Part shown: piece after piece, positions 43,322-50,535 of the stretch | Layout of the letters: the number at the start of each line of letters is the position of its first letter | How positions within the stretch are numbered: the stretch's first letter is position 1 | NCBI GenBank assembly: GCA_902612825.1 | Contig: CACMET010000003.1 | Location: 1 to 50,535 of the forward strand | DNA length: 50,535 nt | Source: an uncultured Alphaproteobacteria bacterium | GTDB lineage: Bacteria; Pseudomonadota; Alphaproteobacteria; HIMB59; GCA-002718135 | Reading direction: 5' to 3' | The notes under the pieces: generated by a model | Databases searched by the model: none | The model's input: only the letters and a program-made list of their open reading frames with translations | Told to the model about the DNA's origin: nothing | Position numbers and translations under genes: made by a program

Positions 43322-44350
43322 ATGATTTATATTAATCTTATTTTAGTTTTTTTAGTCCTGGTCGCAATCCATGAGTATGGTCATTATGTAGTTGCGAGAT
43401 TGTTTAAAGCTGAAGTTACAGACTTTTCAATTGGATTTGGTAAGCCTCTTTTAAAATATACAGATAGAAATGGCACTACATGGAAATTATCTCCAATTCC
43501 ATTAGGTGGATATGTAAAAATCAAAGGTCTTGATAATATATTTTCTCCAAATTCTAACGATGAACAAGGATCCTTTCAATCCCTTACACTTTTTCAAAAG
43601 ATATTAGTACTTTTAGCAGGAAGTATTTTTAATATTCTTAGTGCGTGGTTTGCTCTTTTCTGCATATTTTTCTTTTTTGGAATTGTTAGTTTAATGCCGA
43701 TTATTGGATCAGTTAGCGAAAATTCATCAGCATTTGAAAATGATCTTAGAGAAGGAGATAGAATACTTGAAATAAATAATATTAGTATTGAAGAGTTTTC
43801 TGATATTCCAAAAGCAATTGCAAATAACCAAAGCATAAATATCTTAATTGAAAGAAATAACCAGATAATTGAAAAAAATTTTGATCTAAAATTTAATGAA
43901 GAATTAAATAGGTATATTATTGGAATATCTTCACCTCAAAATCCTATTATTGATAAGTACAATTTAATTGATTCAATTAAAAACTCATCTTTATTTATAC
44001 CAACATATTATGCTGCTTCTTTTACATTTCTTCAACAATCTTATAAAGAAAATACATTAGGAGATCAGTTAGCTGGACCAATAGGGATCGTTAAAAATGC
44101 AGATCAAATGATGCTAGATCAGGTTAGAGGAGTTCTATTTTTATTTATTATTATTTCTTTGTTTGTGGGGTTATTTAATTTGCTTCCTATTCCTCTTTTA
44201 GATGGTGGTCATATAATGTATTTTATAATTAGAAGAATTTTTTCAAACTCTCTTCCTGAGTTTATTACAAGAGTTTATTTGGCTGTGGGGATAACAATAA
44301 TATCTTTTCTCTTTATAGTTGTGACTTACAACGATATTTTTTATAAATAA
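43322..44350 (+). CDS. rseP: RseP-like site-2 zinc metalloprotease (M50)
   Basis: A 342-residue intramembrane protease. The zinc motif is His17-Glu18-...-His21 in AIHEYGHY within the first helix, the third ligand Asp294 lies in LLDGGH, and PIPLGGYVKIKG follows the first motif. One PDZ domain occupies roughly residues 125-195. RseP cleaves anti-sigma factors and leftover signal peptides in the membrane. Length is shorter than the 450-residue E. coli form, with one PDZ instead of two. It sits alone after gcvP, whereas in most Proteobacteria rseP lies between dxr and bamA. Confidence 0.88.
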   Translation: MIYINLILVFLVLVAIHEYGHYVVARLFKAEVTDFSIGFGKPLLKYTDRNGTTWKLSPIPLGGYVKIKGLDNIFSPNSNDEQGSFQSLTLFQKILVLLAGSIFNILSAWFALFCIFFFFGIVSLMPIIGSVSENSSAFENDLREGDRILEINNISIEEFSDIPKAIANNQSINILIERNNQIIEKNFDLKFNEELNRYIIGISSPQNPIIDKYNLIDSIKNSSLFIPTYYAASFTFLQQSYKENTLGDQLAGPIGIVKNADQMMLDQVRGVLFLFIIISLFVGLFNLLPIPLLDGGHIMYFIIRRIFSNSLPEFITRVYLAVGITIISFLFIVVTYNDIFYK

Positions 44351-44368
44351 ATATTATTGGGAGATAAA

Positions 44369-44737
44369 ATGACAAATTTTGAAAAAGTAAAAGAATTTAT
44401 GACAACTTTTGGTCAAGAAGTAAAAACTAGTGCTGAATTTCCAGAAAATAAAATTGTTGAATTAAGAAAAAAATTGATTGATGAAGAATTTAATGAGTTA
44501 AAAGATGCAATTAATGATAATGATATTGTTGAAGTTGCTGATGCATTAACTGATATTTTAGTTGTAACATACGGTGCGGGTGCTGCTTTTGGTATAGATC
44601 TAGATAAATGTTTTAACGAAGTTCATCGTAGTAATATGAGTAAACTTTCAGATGAAGGCAAGCCAATTTATAATGAATTTGGTAAGGTTATGAAAGGCCC
44701 TAATTATTCACCTCCAGATTTGAAAAAAATAATTTAA
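44369..44737 (+). CDS. MazG/HisE-like NTP pyrophosphohydrolase
   Basis: A 122-residue all-alpha NTP-PPase-superfamily protein. The metal-binding pattern is kept: LIDEEFNEL (Glu39, Glu40, Glu43) and EVADALTDI (Glu55, Asp58, Asp62), with YGAGAAFG after it. Members hydrolyse non-canonical or damaged (d)NTPs, or phosphoribosyl-ATP. HisE normally lies with his genes, which are absent here, so a house-cleaning role is more likely. I chose ATG 44369, 6 bases after GGGAG; an upstream TTG would put the ribosome-binding site inside the gene. The TAA stop shares TTAA with the convergent gene. Confidence 0.78.
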   Translation: MTNFEKVKEFMTTFGQEVKTSAEFPENKIVELRKKLIDEEFNELKDAINDNDIVEVADALTDILVVTYGAGAAFGIDLDKCFNEVHRSNMSKLSDEGKPIYNEFGKVMKGPNYSPPDLKKII

Positions 44738-45894
44738 ATATTTTTTAGAGCATCATCTAAAGATTTCTTTAAGTCTGAAATATCTTCAATCCCAATTGAA
44801 AGTCTTATTAGGGTATCAGAAATTCCTAATTCATCTCTAATTTTTTTATCTATTGATGCATGTGTCATTATAGCTGGATGCTCAATTAAACTTTCAACCC
44901 CACCCAAACTTTCTGCTAGTGTAAATATTTGAATTGTTTCAAGAAATTTTTTTGCTGAATTAATATCACCCATCAATTCAATTGATAATATTCCTCCAAA
45001 TCCGCTCATTTGTTTTTTTGCAATTTCATAACTTGGGTTATTTTCTAGTCCAGGGTAAAATACATTTTTAATTTTAGGATGTTTTAATAAATAATTAGCA
45101 ATTTCTAAGGCATTATTATTGTGTCTCTCCATTCTTACAGCAAGTGTCTTAATTGATCGAATAAGTAAATAACAATCGAAGGGGCTGGGAACAGCACCAA
45201 CTGCATTTTGAATATATTTAATTTTATCAGCTAAAATTTTATTATCATTTATAATTAATGCACCACCTATTATATCAGAATGTCCACCAAGATATTTAGT
45301 TGACGAATGTATAACAACATCAGCTCCAGAATTTAATGGTTGCTGATTATATGGTGATGCAAAAGTATTATCACAGATTATAATGATATTATCATCTTTC
45401 AAGCTTTCTCTAATTTTTTTTATATCTATAATTTTTAGTAATGGGTTAGAGGGCGTCTCAACCCAAATCATCTTCGTATTTTCTTTTAGATGACCTTGCC
45501 AATTATTTTCTTTACTAAGATCGGCATATGTTACTTCCACATCTTGATTCACTGTTTTAATTTTATCAAATATTCTTCTTGTTCCACCGTAAACATCATC
45601 GCTACAAATAATTGAATAATTTTTACCTAAAGCATCCGATAATGCAGAAATTGCTGCCATACCTGAGCTAAAAGCATAAGCAAATTTACCATCTTCCAAT
45701 TCAACTAATAACTTTTCTAATATATCTCTTGTTGGGTTTCCTGTTCTTGCATATTCATAAGTAAAGTCACCAGGAGAATTTTGCTTAAAAGTCGATGAAA
45801 GATGAATAGGAGGCATTACTGCACCAGTAGTTTCATCAGCGCCATGACCTGAATGAATTACTTTAGAATTAAATTTTTTATCTTTAGTTTTCAT
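44734..45894 (-). CDS. cystathionine gamma-synthase/gamma-lyase family PLP enzyme
   Basis: A 386-residue PLP enzyme of the transsulfuration family. Lys200 in HSSTKYLGGHSD binds PLP; YEYARTGNPTR and SSGMAAISAL hold the cofactor phosphate. The SLGGVESLIEHPAIMTHAS stretch marks the gamma-synthase/gamma-lyase branch. With cysE and cysK upstream it could make cystathionine from cysteine (MetB) or run the reverse route; sequence alone does not separate these. I chose the ATG at 45894, 2 bases after the cysK stop, over an upstream TTG at 45906 inside cysK. Together with metC at 7959 it would complete cysteine-to-homocysteine conversion. Confidence 0.85.
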   Translation of the reverse strand: MKTKDKKFNSKVIHSGHGADETTGAVMPPIHLSSTFKQNSPGDFTYEYARTGNPTRDILEKLLVELEDGKFAYAFSSGMAAISALSDALGKNYSIICSDDVYGGTRRIFDKIKTVNQDVEVTYADLSKENNWQGHLKENTKMIWVETPSNPLLKIIDIKKIRESLKDDNIIIICDNTFASPYNQQPLNSGADVVIHSSTKYLGGHSDIIGGALIINDNKILADKIKYIQNAVGAVPSPFDCYLLIRSIKTLAVRMERHNNNALEIANYLLKHPKIKNVFYPGLENNPSYEIAKKQMSGFGGILSIELMGDINSAKKFLETIQIFTLAESLGGVESLIEHPAIMTHASIDKKIRDELGISDTLIRLSIGIEDISDLKKSLDDALKNI

Positions 45895-45896
45895 TA

Positions 45897-46898
45897 TTAC
45901 ATCCAATCGGCATAAGGTAAATTTTTGGAAATCAAATATTCTTTATTAAACATTTTATCATAATATTTATTTGCATCATCACAAAGTATTGTCGCAATTT
46001 TTTTCCCTTTACCCATTGATTTAGCCAGTTTTACTGCACCACATATATTAACCCCGGAACTTAATCCTAGAAATAATCCATCTGTTTTCATAATTTTAAA
46101 TAGCATTTCCATACATTCTTGATCGGTAACAAAAAATGATTGGTCTACAAGACAATTTTCTAAATTTTTTGTTACTCTGGCTTGTCCAATACCTTCTGTA
46201 ATTGATTCCTCTCCCTTTTTTTCTGGTTTACCATTAGTAAAATAATTAAACATTGATGATCCTTGTGAATCTGTACAAGCGATAATAATTTTTTTATTTT
46301 TTGATTTTAACCCAACACTCACACCGGTTAAAGTTCCTCCAGTTCCAATTGCACATGTGAAACCATCTATCTTACCATCTGTTTGGTTAAAAATTTCTGC
46401 AGATGTTGTTTTTTCATGAAATTTGTAGTTAGCTAAATTTTCAAATTGACCAGCCCAAAAAGTTTTTTTACCTGTTTGTTTTTCAATATCTTTAGCTAAT
46501 TGCTGCGAGACTTTTTGATAGTTACCAGGATCGGAATATGGTTTTGCATCAACTAAATGAAGTTTTGCTCCCATATTTTTTAGTATATCTCTTTTAGATT
46601 GAACGGTTATGTTAGGCATTACAATTTCTAGATTATAATTTTTTGCATTACAAACTAATGCTAAGCCTATTCCTGTATTCCCAAAAGTACCTTCAACGAC
46701 AGTTCCACCTGGTTCTAATAATTTTCTTTCTTCTGCATCCTCGATAATACCAAGTGCTGTTCTATCTTTCACTGAACCAGCTGGATTCATAAATTCAGCT
46801 TTACCGTATATTTCACAACCTGAAATCTCTGAAGGGTATTTTAATTTTAATAGGGGGGTGTTACCAATTAATTGAGTAACATTATTTGTTATCATCAA
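45897..46898 (-). CDS. cysK: cysteine synthase (O-acetylserine sulfhydrylase)
   Basis: A 333-residue fold-type II PLP enzyme that makes cysteine from O-acetylserine and sulfide. The PLP lysine is Lys44 in [11 protein letters not shown], the substrate loop is [12 protein letters not shown], and [12 protein letters not shown] binds phosphate. The [13 protein letters not shown] form and the C-terminal [14 protein letters not shown] are those of the alphaproteobacterial CysK branch. The start overlaps the cysE end by 17 bases, so substrate-making and substrate-using enzymes are coupled. CysE and CysK usually form the cysteine synthase complex; CysE ends in DDNK rather than the classic C-terminal Ile, so that contact may be weak here. 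Confidence 0.9.
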   Translation of the reverse strand: MMITNNVTQLIGNTPLLKLKYPSEISGCEIYGKAEFMNPAGSVKDRTALGIIEDAEERKLLEPGGTVVEGTFGNTGIGLALVCNAKNYNLEIVMPNITVQSKRDILKNMGAKLHLVDAKPYSDPGNYQKVSQQLAKDIEKQTGKKTFWAGQFENLANYKFHEKTTSAEIFNQTDGKIDGFTCAIGTGGTLTGVSVGLKSKNKKIIIACTDSQGSSMFNYFTNGKPEKKGEESITEGIGQARVTKNLENCLVDQSFFVTDQECMEMLFKIMKTDGLFLGLSSGVNICGAVKLAKSMGKGKKIATILCDDANKYYDKMFNKEYLISKNLPYADWM

Positions 46899-47457
46899 TA
46901 TCTCTTACACCATATGGATTAAATGAAGTATCCTTATTAATATTAATATTTTTAACTGGATTTCCTACCATTGTTGCATAAGGAGGAACATCTTTTAATA
47001 CTACTGTATTAGCTCCAACTCTTGCACAACTCCCAATATTAATTGGGCCAAGAATACTTGCTCCACATCCTATGATTACATTATCCTCTATTGTTGGATG
47101 TCTTTTTGTATCTCTTTGATCATTGGAATTTTCTGCTGGACTAATTCCTCCAAGTGTAACACCATGATATAAAGTAACATTATCTCCAATTATGCTTGTT
47201 TCTCCAATTACAGTTCCCATACCATGATCAATAAATAGGTTTTTACCTATTTTAGCTGCTGGATGAATTTCAATTCCTGTTAAAAAACGACTAAATTGAG
47301 AAACTATTCTTGCTAGAGTGTAAAGATTTAAATTCCATAGATTGTTTGCTATTCTATGAAAGAAAACAGACTTCACTCCTGGGTATGTAAGCACGATACT
47401 TAGCTTGCTTCTTGCAGCTGGATCTCTTTTAATTATTGAGTCTAAATAATCAGTCAT
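46882..47457 (-). CDS. cysE: serine O-acetyltransferase
   Basis: A 191-residue left-handed beta-helix acetyltransferase that activates serine for cysteine synthesis. The N-terminal helical part is short, starting [15 protein letters not shown]. Hexapeptide repeats follow ([59 protein letters not shown]). The catalytic His is in FIDHGMG. This is the short (CysE/SAT epsilon-like) form found in many bacteria. It leads the leftward operon cysE-cysK-transsulfuration enzyme and diverges from the enolase-superfamily gene across 137 bases, where I find no clear operator. Confidence 0.93.
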   Translation of the reverse strand: MTDYLDSIIKRDPAARSKLSIVLTYPGVKSVFFHRIANNLWNLNLYTLARIVSQFSRFLTGIEIHPAAKIGKNLFIDHGMGTVIGETSIIGDNVTLYHGVTLGGISPAENSNDQRDTKRHPTIEDNVIIGCGASILGPINIGSCARVGANTVVLKDVPPYATMVGNPVKNININKDTSFNPYGVRDIDDNK

Positions 47458-47594
47458 TTCGTAATGCTATTTAGTGATTATTGCATTTTTTTCAATGTAA
47501 CTAGGATTTCTCTTTAAAATTTATGATTTTAATTATGTCAATTATTGATAGTTTATGTAGATAAAAGATAATCAATATATGATTTGTTAATTTA

Positions 47595-48716
47595 ATGATT
47601 AAAGTAAATAAAATCAAAATTCACTTATTTAAGTATAAGAATAAAAATCCAGTTTTATCTTCATTTGGCAGAATGACTTTTAGATCATCGTTAGTAGTTG
47701 AATTAATTGATCAAAATGACAACAGTGGATTTGGTGAAATATGGTGTAATTTCCCAAATCATGCTGGTAGATATAGATTTGAAATTTTCAAAGATTATTT
47801 TGTAAATTTACTTAAAAATTTTAATTTTGAAAAACCTAGTGATCCTTATTATTTTTTTTATGAAAAATTTAATTCAATAAAAATTCAAAGTGGTGATTAT
47901 GGAGCTTTTAGTAATATTATTTCCGGAATAGATTGTGCTTGTTGGGACTTATTTTCAAAAAATAAAAAAATACCTTTAAACAAATTAATTAATAGTAATT
48001 CTTCAGATAAGATTCAGGTTTATGCTAGTGGAATTAATAGAGACGAACACCAAGAAAGAATTAGTGAAGCAAGAAAATTAGGAATAAAAAAATTTAAAAT
48101 AAAAATTGGTTATGATTTAAATGATGATATTTCAAGTTTAGCATCAATTGAGAAAATTTTAAGTGATTCTGAAGATTATATGATTGATGTAAATCAAGCT
48201 TGGAAAATAGATAAAGTTCACTCAAATATTAAAGCATTAAATCAGTTCAGATATTATTGGTTAGAAGAGCCAATTAGTGCTGATAATTCTTTAAATGAAA
48301 TTATTAATTTAATAAATAATCATAAAAATTTAGCCTTTGGTGAAAATATTACTCAAATAAATAACTTTGTTAAATTAAATGATGATACTTCAATTAAATT
48401 TTTACAACCAGATATTGCTAGGTATGGAGGTGTTTCTCAAATAATAAGTTTAAAAGATAAAATAGTTACTGATAAATTATATCTACATTATTTAGGTGGT
48501 GCTGTAGGTTTGGTTACTTCAGCGCATTTAATGTCTGCAATTAATCAAAGTGGTTTTTTAGAATATGATATTAACGAAAATGCACTCAGAACTGATATTT
48601 TGAAACCTGCTGTCAAAATAAGAGATGGTAATCTTTTATTAAATTCATCAATAGGTATCGGTTTTAATCTTTCTGAAATGTCAAAAAATTACCTAAATCA
48701 ATATTATGAATTATAA
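47595..48716 (+). CDS. mandelate racemase/muconate lactonizing enzyme family (enolase superfamily)
   Basis: A 373-residue enolase-superfamily enzyme. The barrel carries the catalytic set of the mandelate-racemase-like groups: K168-x-K170 in KFKIKIGYD, metal ligands Asp198 (DVNQAW), Glu224/225 (WLEEPI) and Glu250 (FGENI), then Asp273 (QPDIARYGG) and His298 (LHYLGGAVG) as an Asp-His pair. Such enzymes abstract the alpha-proton of a carboxylate, usually to dehydrate a sugar acid or racemise. The specific acid is unknown. The gene overlaps a thioesterase gene by 11 bases, and an SBF transporter follows. Confidence 0.85.
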   Translation: MIKVNKIKIHLFKYKNKNPVLSSFGRMTFRSSLVVELIDQNDNSGFGEIWCNFPNHAGRYRFEIFKDYFVNLLKNFNFEKPSDPYYFFYEKFNSIKIQSGDYGAFSNIISGIDCACWDLFSKNKKIPLNKLINSNSSDKIQVYASGINRDEHQERISEARKLGIKKFKIKIGYDLNDDISSLASIEKILSDSEDYMIDVNQAWKIDKVHSNIKALNQFRYYWLEEPISADNSLNEIINLINNHKNLAFGENITQINNFVKLNDDTSIKFLQPDIARYGGVSQIISLKDKIVTDKLYLHYLGGAVGLVTSAHLMSAINQSGFLEYDINENALRTDILKPAVKIRDGNLLLNSSIGIGFNLSEMSKNYLNQYYEL

Positions 48717-49101
48717 AATTAAAGTTTACTATGAAGATACCGATGCATCAGGCAGAGTATATCATTCAAATTATTTAAAATATTTAGAGAGGGGTAGGTC
48801 AGAATTCTTATATAAATTGGGATATAATCATCAAAACCTACTCCAATCACTTAATTTTTACTTTGTAGTTAAACATATCGATATTGATTTTAAATTACCT
48901 GCATATTTTGAAGATATCTTAGATGTTGAAACAAAAATTCACGAAATTTCAAAAGTAAAAATAATTTTTAATCAGTCTATATTTAGAGAAAAAAATTTAT
49001 TAATTGATTCTAAGATTTTAATAACTCCTGTAAATGATAAAGGTAAAATTGTAAAAATGCCTATTGAAATGCTTGATAAATTGCAATTATCAAAAATCTA
49101 A
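48706..49101 (+). CDS. YbgC/4-hydroxybenzoyl-CoA thioesterase-family hotdog protein
   Basis: A 131-residue single hotdog-fold acyl-CoA thioesterase. The family active site is YYEDTDASGRVYHSNYLKY, with catalytic Asp13 and His20, near the N-terminus. YbgC proteins hydrolyse short- to medium-chain acyl-CoA. The family gene usually sits with tolQRAB-pal, but here it overlaps an enolase-superfamily gene by 11 bases and precedes a transporter. A role in the same organic-acid pathway is therefore possible, though the displaced ybgC of the Tol system is equally likely. Confidence 0.87.
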   Translation: MNYKIKVYYEDTDASGRVYHSNYLKYLERGRSEFLYKLGYNHQNLLQSLNFYFVVKHIDIDFKLPAYFEDILDVETKIHEISKVKIIFNQSIFREKNLLIDSKILITPVNDKGKIVKMPIEMLDKLQLSKI

Positions 49102-49147
49102 ATAAATTTATATTTTTTTATAAGCAAACAAATGTTAAATAAATTTT

Positions 49148-49984
49148 ATGGGAATTGTAACTGACGTAATACTGCCTCTTTCTCTAGCTTTCATTATGTT
49201 TTCATTGGGTTTAGGTTTAAGTCTCAGTGATTTTACTAGAGTTTTCTTTAAACCAAGAGATTTTCTTATCGGATTATTTTTTCAAATTATTATTCTTCCA
49301 ATAGTTGCATTATTAATTGTTATGTTTTGGCCTTTATCTCCAGAGCTTGCAATTGGAGTGATGATTCTTGCAGCTGCACCTGGTGGTGTAACCAGTAATG
49401 TTTTAACATCATTTGCAAAAGGAAATATTGCTCTTTCAATATCTTTGACGGCAATAAACAGTATTTTATGCGTAATTACGGTTCCATTAATATTAATGAT
49501 ATCATTAAGTGTTCTTGACATGGGAAGTATTAATGAGGGACAGTCGTTATTTAGTGTTGCATCACAAATGTTTTTAATTGTTACAATACCAGTTATTGTT
49601 GGAGTTTTATTAAGTGGAGTACTATCTTCATTTGAAAAAATAGCAAAAAATATATCAATAATTTTATTTGTTTTAGTTCTTATTGGAGCAATATTATCTC
49701 AAAGAGAAAATGTTATTACTTACTTTGCTCAAGCAGGTTTGGTTATGTTATTTTTAAATATTATAATGATGATCATTGTTTATTTATTATCTAATACATT
49801 TAAATCTTCCAAAGAAACATTCAGATGTTGGTTGATGGAAGTTGGGCTACAAAATGGAACTTTAGCAATTGTTGTAGCTAATACTTTCTTTGCAAGTACG
49901 GTTTATTTGATACCTGCTGCTATTTATAGTTTAATAATGTATGCAACAGCTCTGCCATTAATATATTTCTTAAGAAGAAATTAA
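49148..49984 (+). CDS. SBF-family (bile acid:sodium symporter-like) transporter
   Basis: A 278-residue membrane protein with eight to ten hydrophobic segments, of the BASS/SBF family. Visible signatures are FIMFSLGLGLSLSDFTRVF after the first helix, LAAAPGGVTSNVLTSFAKGN (the sodium-site crossover motif), and GLQNGTLAIVVA in the second repeat. Bacterial members import organic anions such as pantoate, pyruvate or 2-keto acids with Na+. The gene lies 46 bases after the thioesterase gene and overlaps the convergent PhyH gene by 15 bases. Confidence 0.88.
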   Translation: MGIVTDVILPLSLAFIMFSLGLGLSLSDFTRVFFKPRDFLIGLFFQIIILPIVALLIVMFWPLSPELAIGVMILAAAPGGVTSNVLTSFAKGNIALSISLTAINSILCVITVPLILMISLSVLDMGSINEGQSLFSVASQMFLIVTIPVIVGVLLSGVLSSFEKIAKNISIILFVLVLIGAILSQRENVITYFAQAGLVMLFLNIIMMIIVYLLSNTFKSSKETFRCWLMEVGLQNGTLAIVVANTFFASTVYLIPAAIYSLIMYATALPLIYFLRRN

Positions 49985-50535
49985 GACTGGAAAAGTTTCA
50001 CTATCTAAAACCTCATTATTTTTGAGATTAATATTTGGAAATGGGGGAGACATTTCACCTTTCCTCTTAATATATCTTGCGTCATCACCAGTAAATCTCA
50101 CTGAAAAAGCTCTTCTTCTAGTATTTGAATTATTACCATATGCAGCATGAATTGTTGCATAGTTAAATGCTATGGCATCTCCTAGCTCACATTCATAGGA
50201 TATTATTTCATAATCTTTTCTATTATTTTCAATATCTGGAATTTTTTCAAATTCTTTATCTTTATGATCATAATCATAACCTTTAAATTTTGTAGGTAAA
50301 AATATTTTATCCCACTTATGTGACCCTAGTATGAATTCCATTGATGAATTAATATCAATTTTATCAAGTGGTATCCAAATACTTACATTATCTCTTCCTT
50401 GTACACAGTAATACCCTTGATCTTGATGCCACGGTGTTCTTTTTTTAGATCCTTTTTCTTTTATTAAAACATGCTCATGGAATAAATTTACTTTTTTAGA
50501 TTTCATTAATGAGCCAGCAATTTTTGCAATATTAG
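49970..50535 (-). CDS. phytanoyl-CoA dioxygenase (PhyH) family protein, 5' end outside window
   Basis: The reading frame stays open to the right edge of the window, so the N-terminus is missing; about 188 residues are seen. They include the Fe(II) site: TPWHQDQGYY, with the HxD pair, and the distal histidine in FNYATIHAAYGN. The 2OG-binding RRRAFSVRF arginines follow. The stretch KSKKVNLFHEHVLIKEKG is typical of bacterial PhyH proteins. They hydroxylate small molecules using 2-oxoglutarate and O2; the substrate here is unknown. The gene ends inside the SBF transporter gene on the other strand. Confidence 0.85.
   Translation of the reverse strand, partial: NIAKIAGSLMKSKKVNLFHEHVLIKEKGSKKRTPWHQDQGYYCVQGRDNVSIWIPLDKIDINSSMEFILGSHKWDKIFLPTKFKGYDYDHKDKEFEKIPDIENNRKDYEIISYECELGDAIAFNYATIHAAYGNNSNTRRRAFSVRFTGDDARYIKRKGEMSPPFPNINLKNNEVLDSETFPVLISS

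Noticed and set aside
45895-45906. A TTG start for the transsulfuration enzyme inside cysK
   Set aside because: It adds four residues not seen in the family; ATG 45894 lies just after the cysK stop.
1-50535. CRISPR arrays, insertion sequences, prophage genes, integrase/attachment sites or toxin-antitoxin pairs
   Set aside because: I found no spaced direct repeats, transposase or integrase motifs, or phage structural genes by reading; no stretch over 300 bases lacks a gene or RNA.

Overview
This window is a gene-dense, AT-rich piece (about 70% A+T by eye) of an alphaproteobacterial chromosome, most like the streamlined pelagic lineages (SAR11-like, HIMB59-like or similar). The evidence is an NDUFS4-type complex I subunit, the PIMT-like/tolC/popZ-like/valS order, the dgt-argS-SPOR-scpAB-tatABC-serS-pcm order, a GAAC-N7-GAAC LexA operator, an AapJQMP transporter, median spacers of a few bases, and convergent genes that overlap at their stop codons. 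I cannot fix the genus. I see no insertion sequence, prophage, CRISPR array or replication origin.

Layout. 1-2463: end of a thiolase, an acyl-CoA dehydrogenase and the NDUFS4-like subunit, then tRNA-Arg. 2591-7210: a 2OG-Fe(II) oxygenase diverges from a tight six-gene operon (GFA-family protein, IolC, IolB, IolJ-like aldolase, MTA/SAH-type nucleosidase, cupin). 7224-9119: MetC and a TauE/SafE exporter. 9277-13392: general amino-acid ABC transporter aapJQMP, with a hairpin after the binding-protein gene. 13394-15954: AlaX, then umuDC behind a LexA box. 15961-16156: tRNA-Asn and tRNA-Cys. 16280-22913: PIMT-like, TolC, mini-PopZ, ValS, IlvD. 22916-24028: XthA and ErpA, diverging from 24083-32086: dgt, argS, a SPOR-like protein, scpA, scpB, tatABC, serS, pcm. 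32071-34277: MATE exporter and RlmJ. 34405-36787: cold-shock protein, two small proteins, DjlA-like, threonine/serine dehydratase. 36784-37890: AnmK. About 38011-38126: a probable structured small RNA. 38171-43278: a deaminase, then a tandem glycine riboswitch and gcvT-gcvH-gcvP. 43322-44737: RseP-like protease and a MazG-like NTP pyrophosphohydrolase. 44734-47457: cysE-cysK-transsulfuration enzyme. 47595-50535: enolase-superfamily enzyme, thioesterase, SBF transporter and a partial PhyH dioxygenase.

How the genes work together. Most are housekeeping: tRNA charging, condensin, Tat export, one-carbon supply from glycine, cysteine synthesis and nitrogen scavenging. Three things stand out. First, an isomerase-kinase-aldolase trio (IolB, IolC, IolJ) shares an operon with a nucleosidase but has no iolG, iolD, iolE or iolA beside it. 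That is the enzyme logic expected for salvage of 5-deoxyribose from 5'-deoxyadenosine, and is offered here as a hypothesis. Second, the anmK/deaminase spacer carries a probable small RNA of four consecutive hairpins, two with GGA-rich loops. Third, several conserved alphaproteobacterial loci appear trimmed: a 94-residue PopZ-like protein, a degenerate SPOR protein with no nagZ after it, and serS-pcm without surE.
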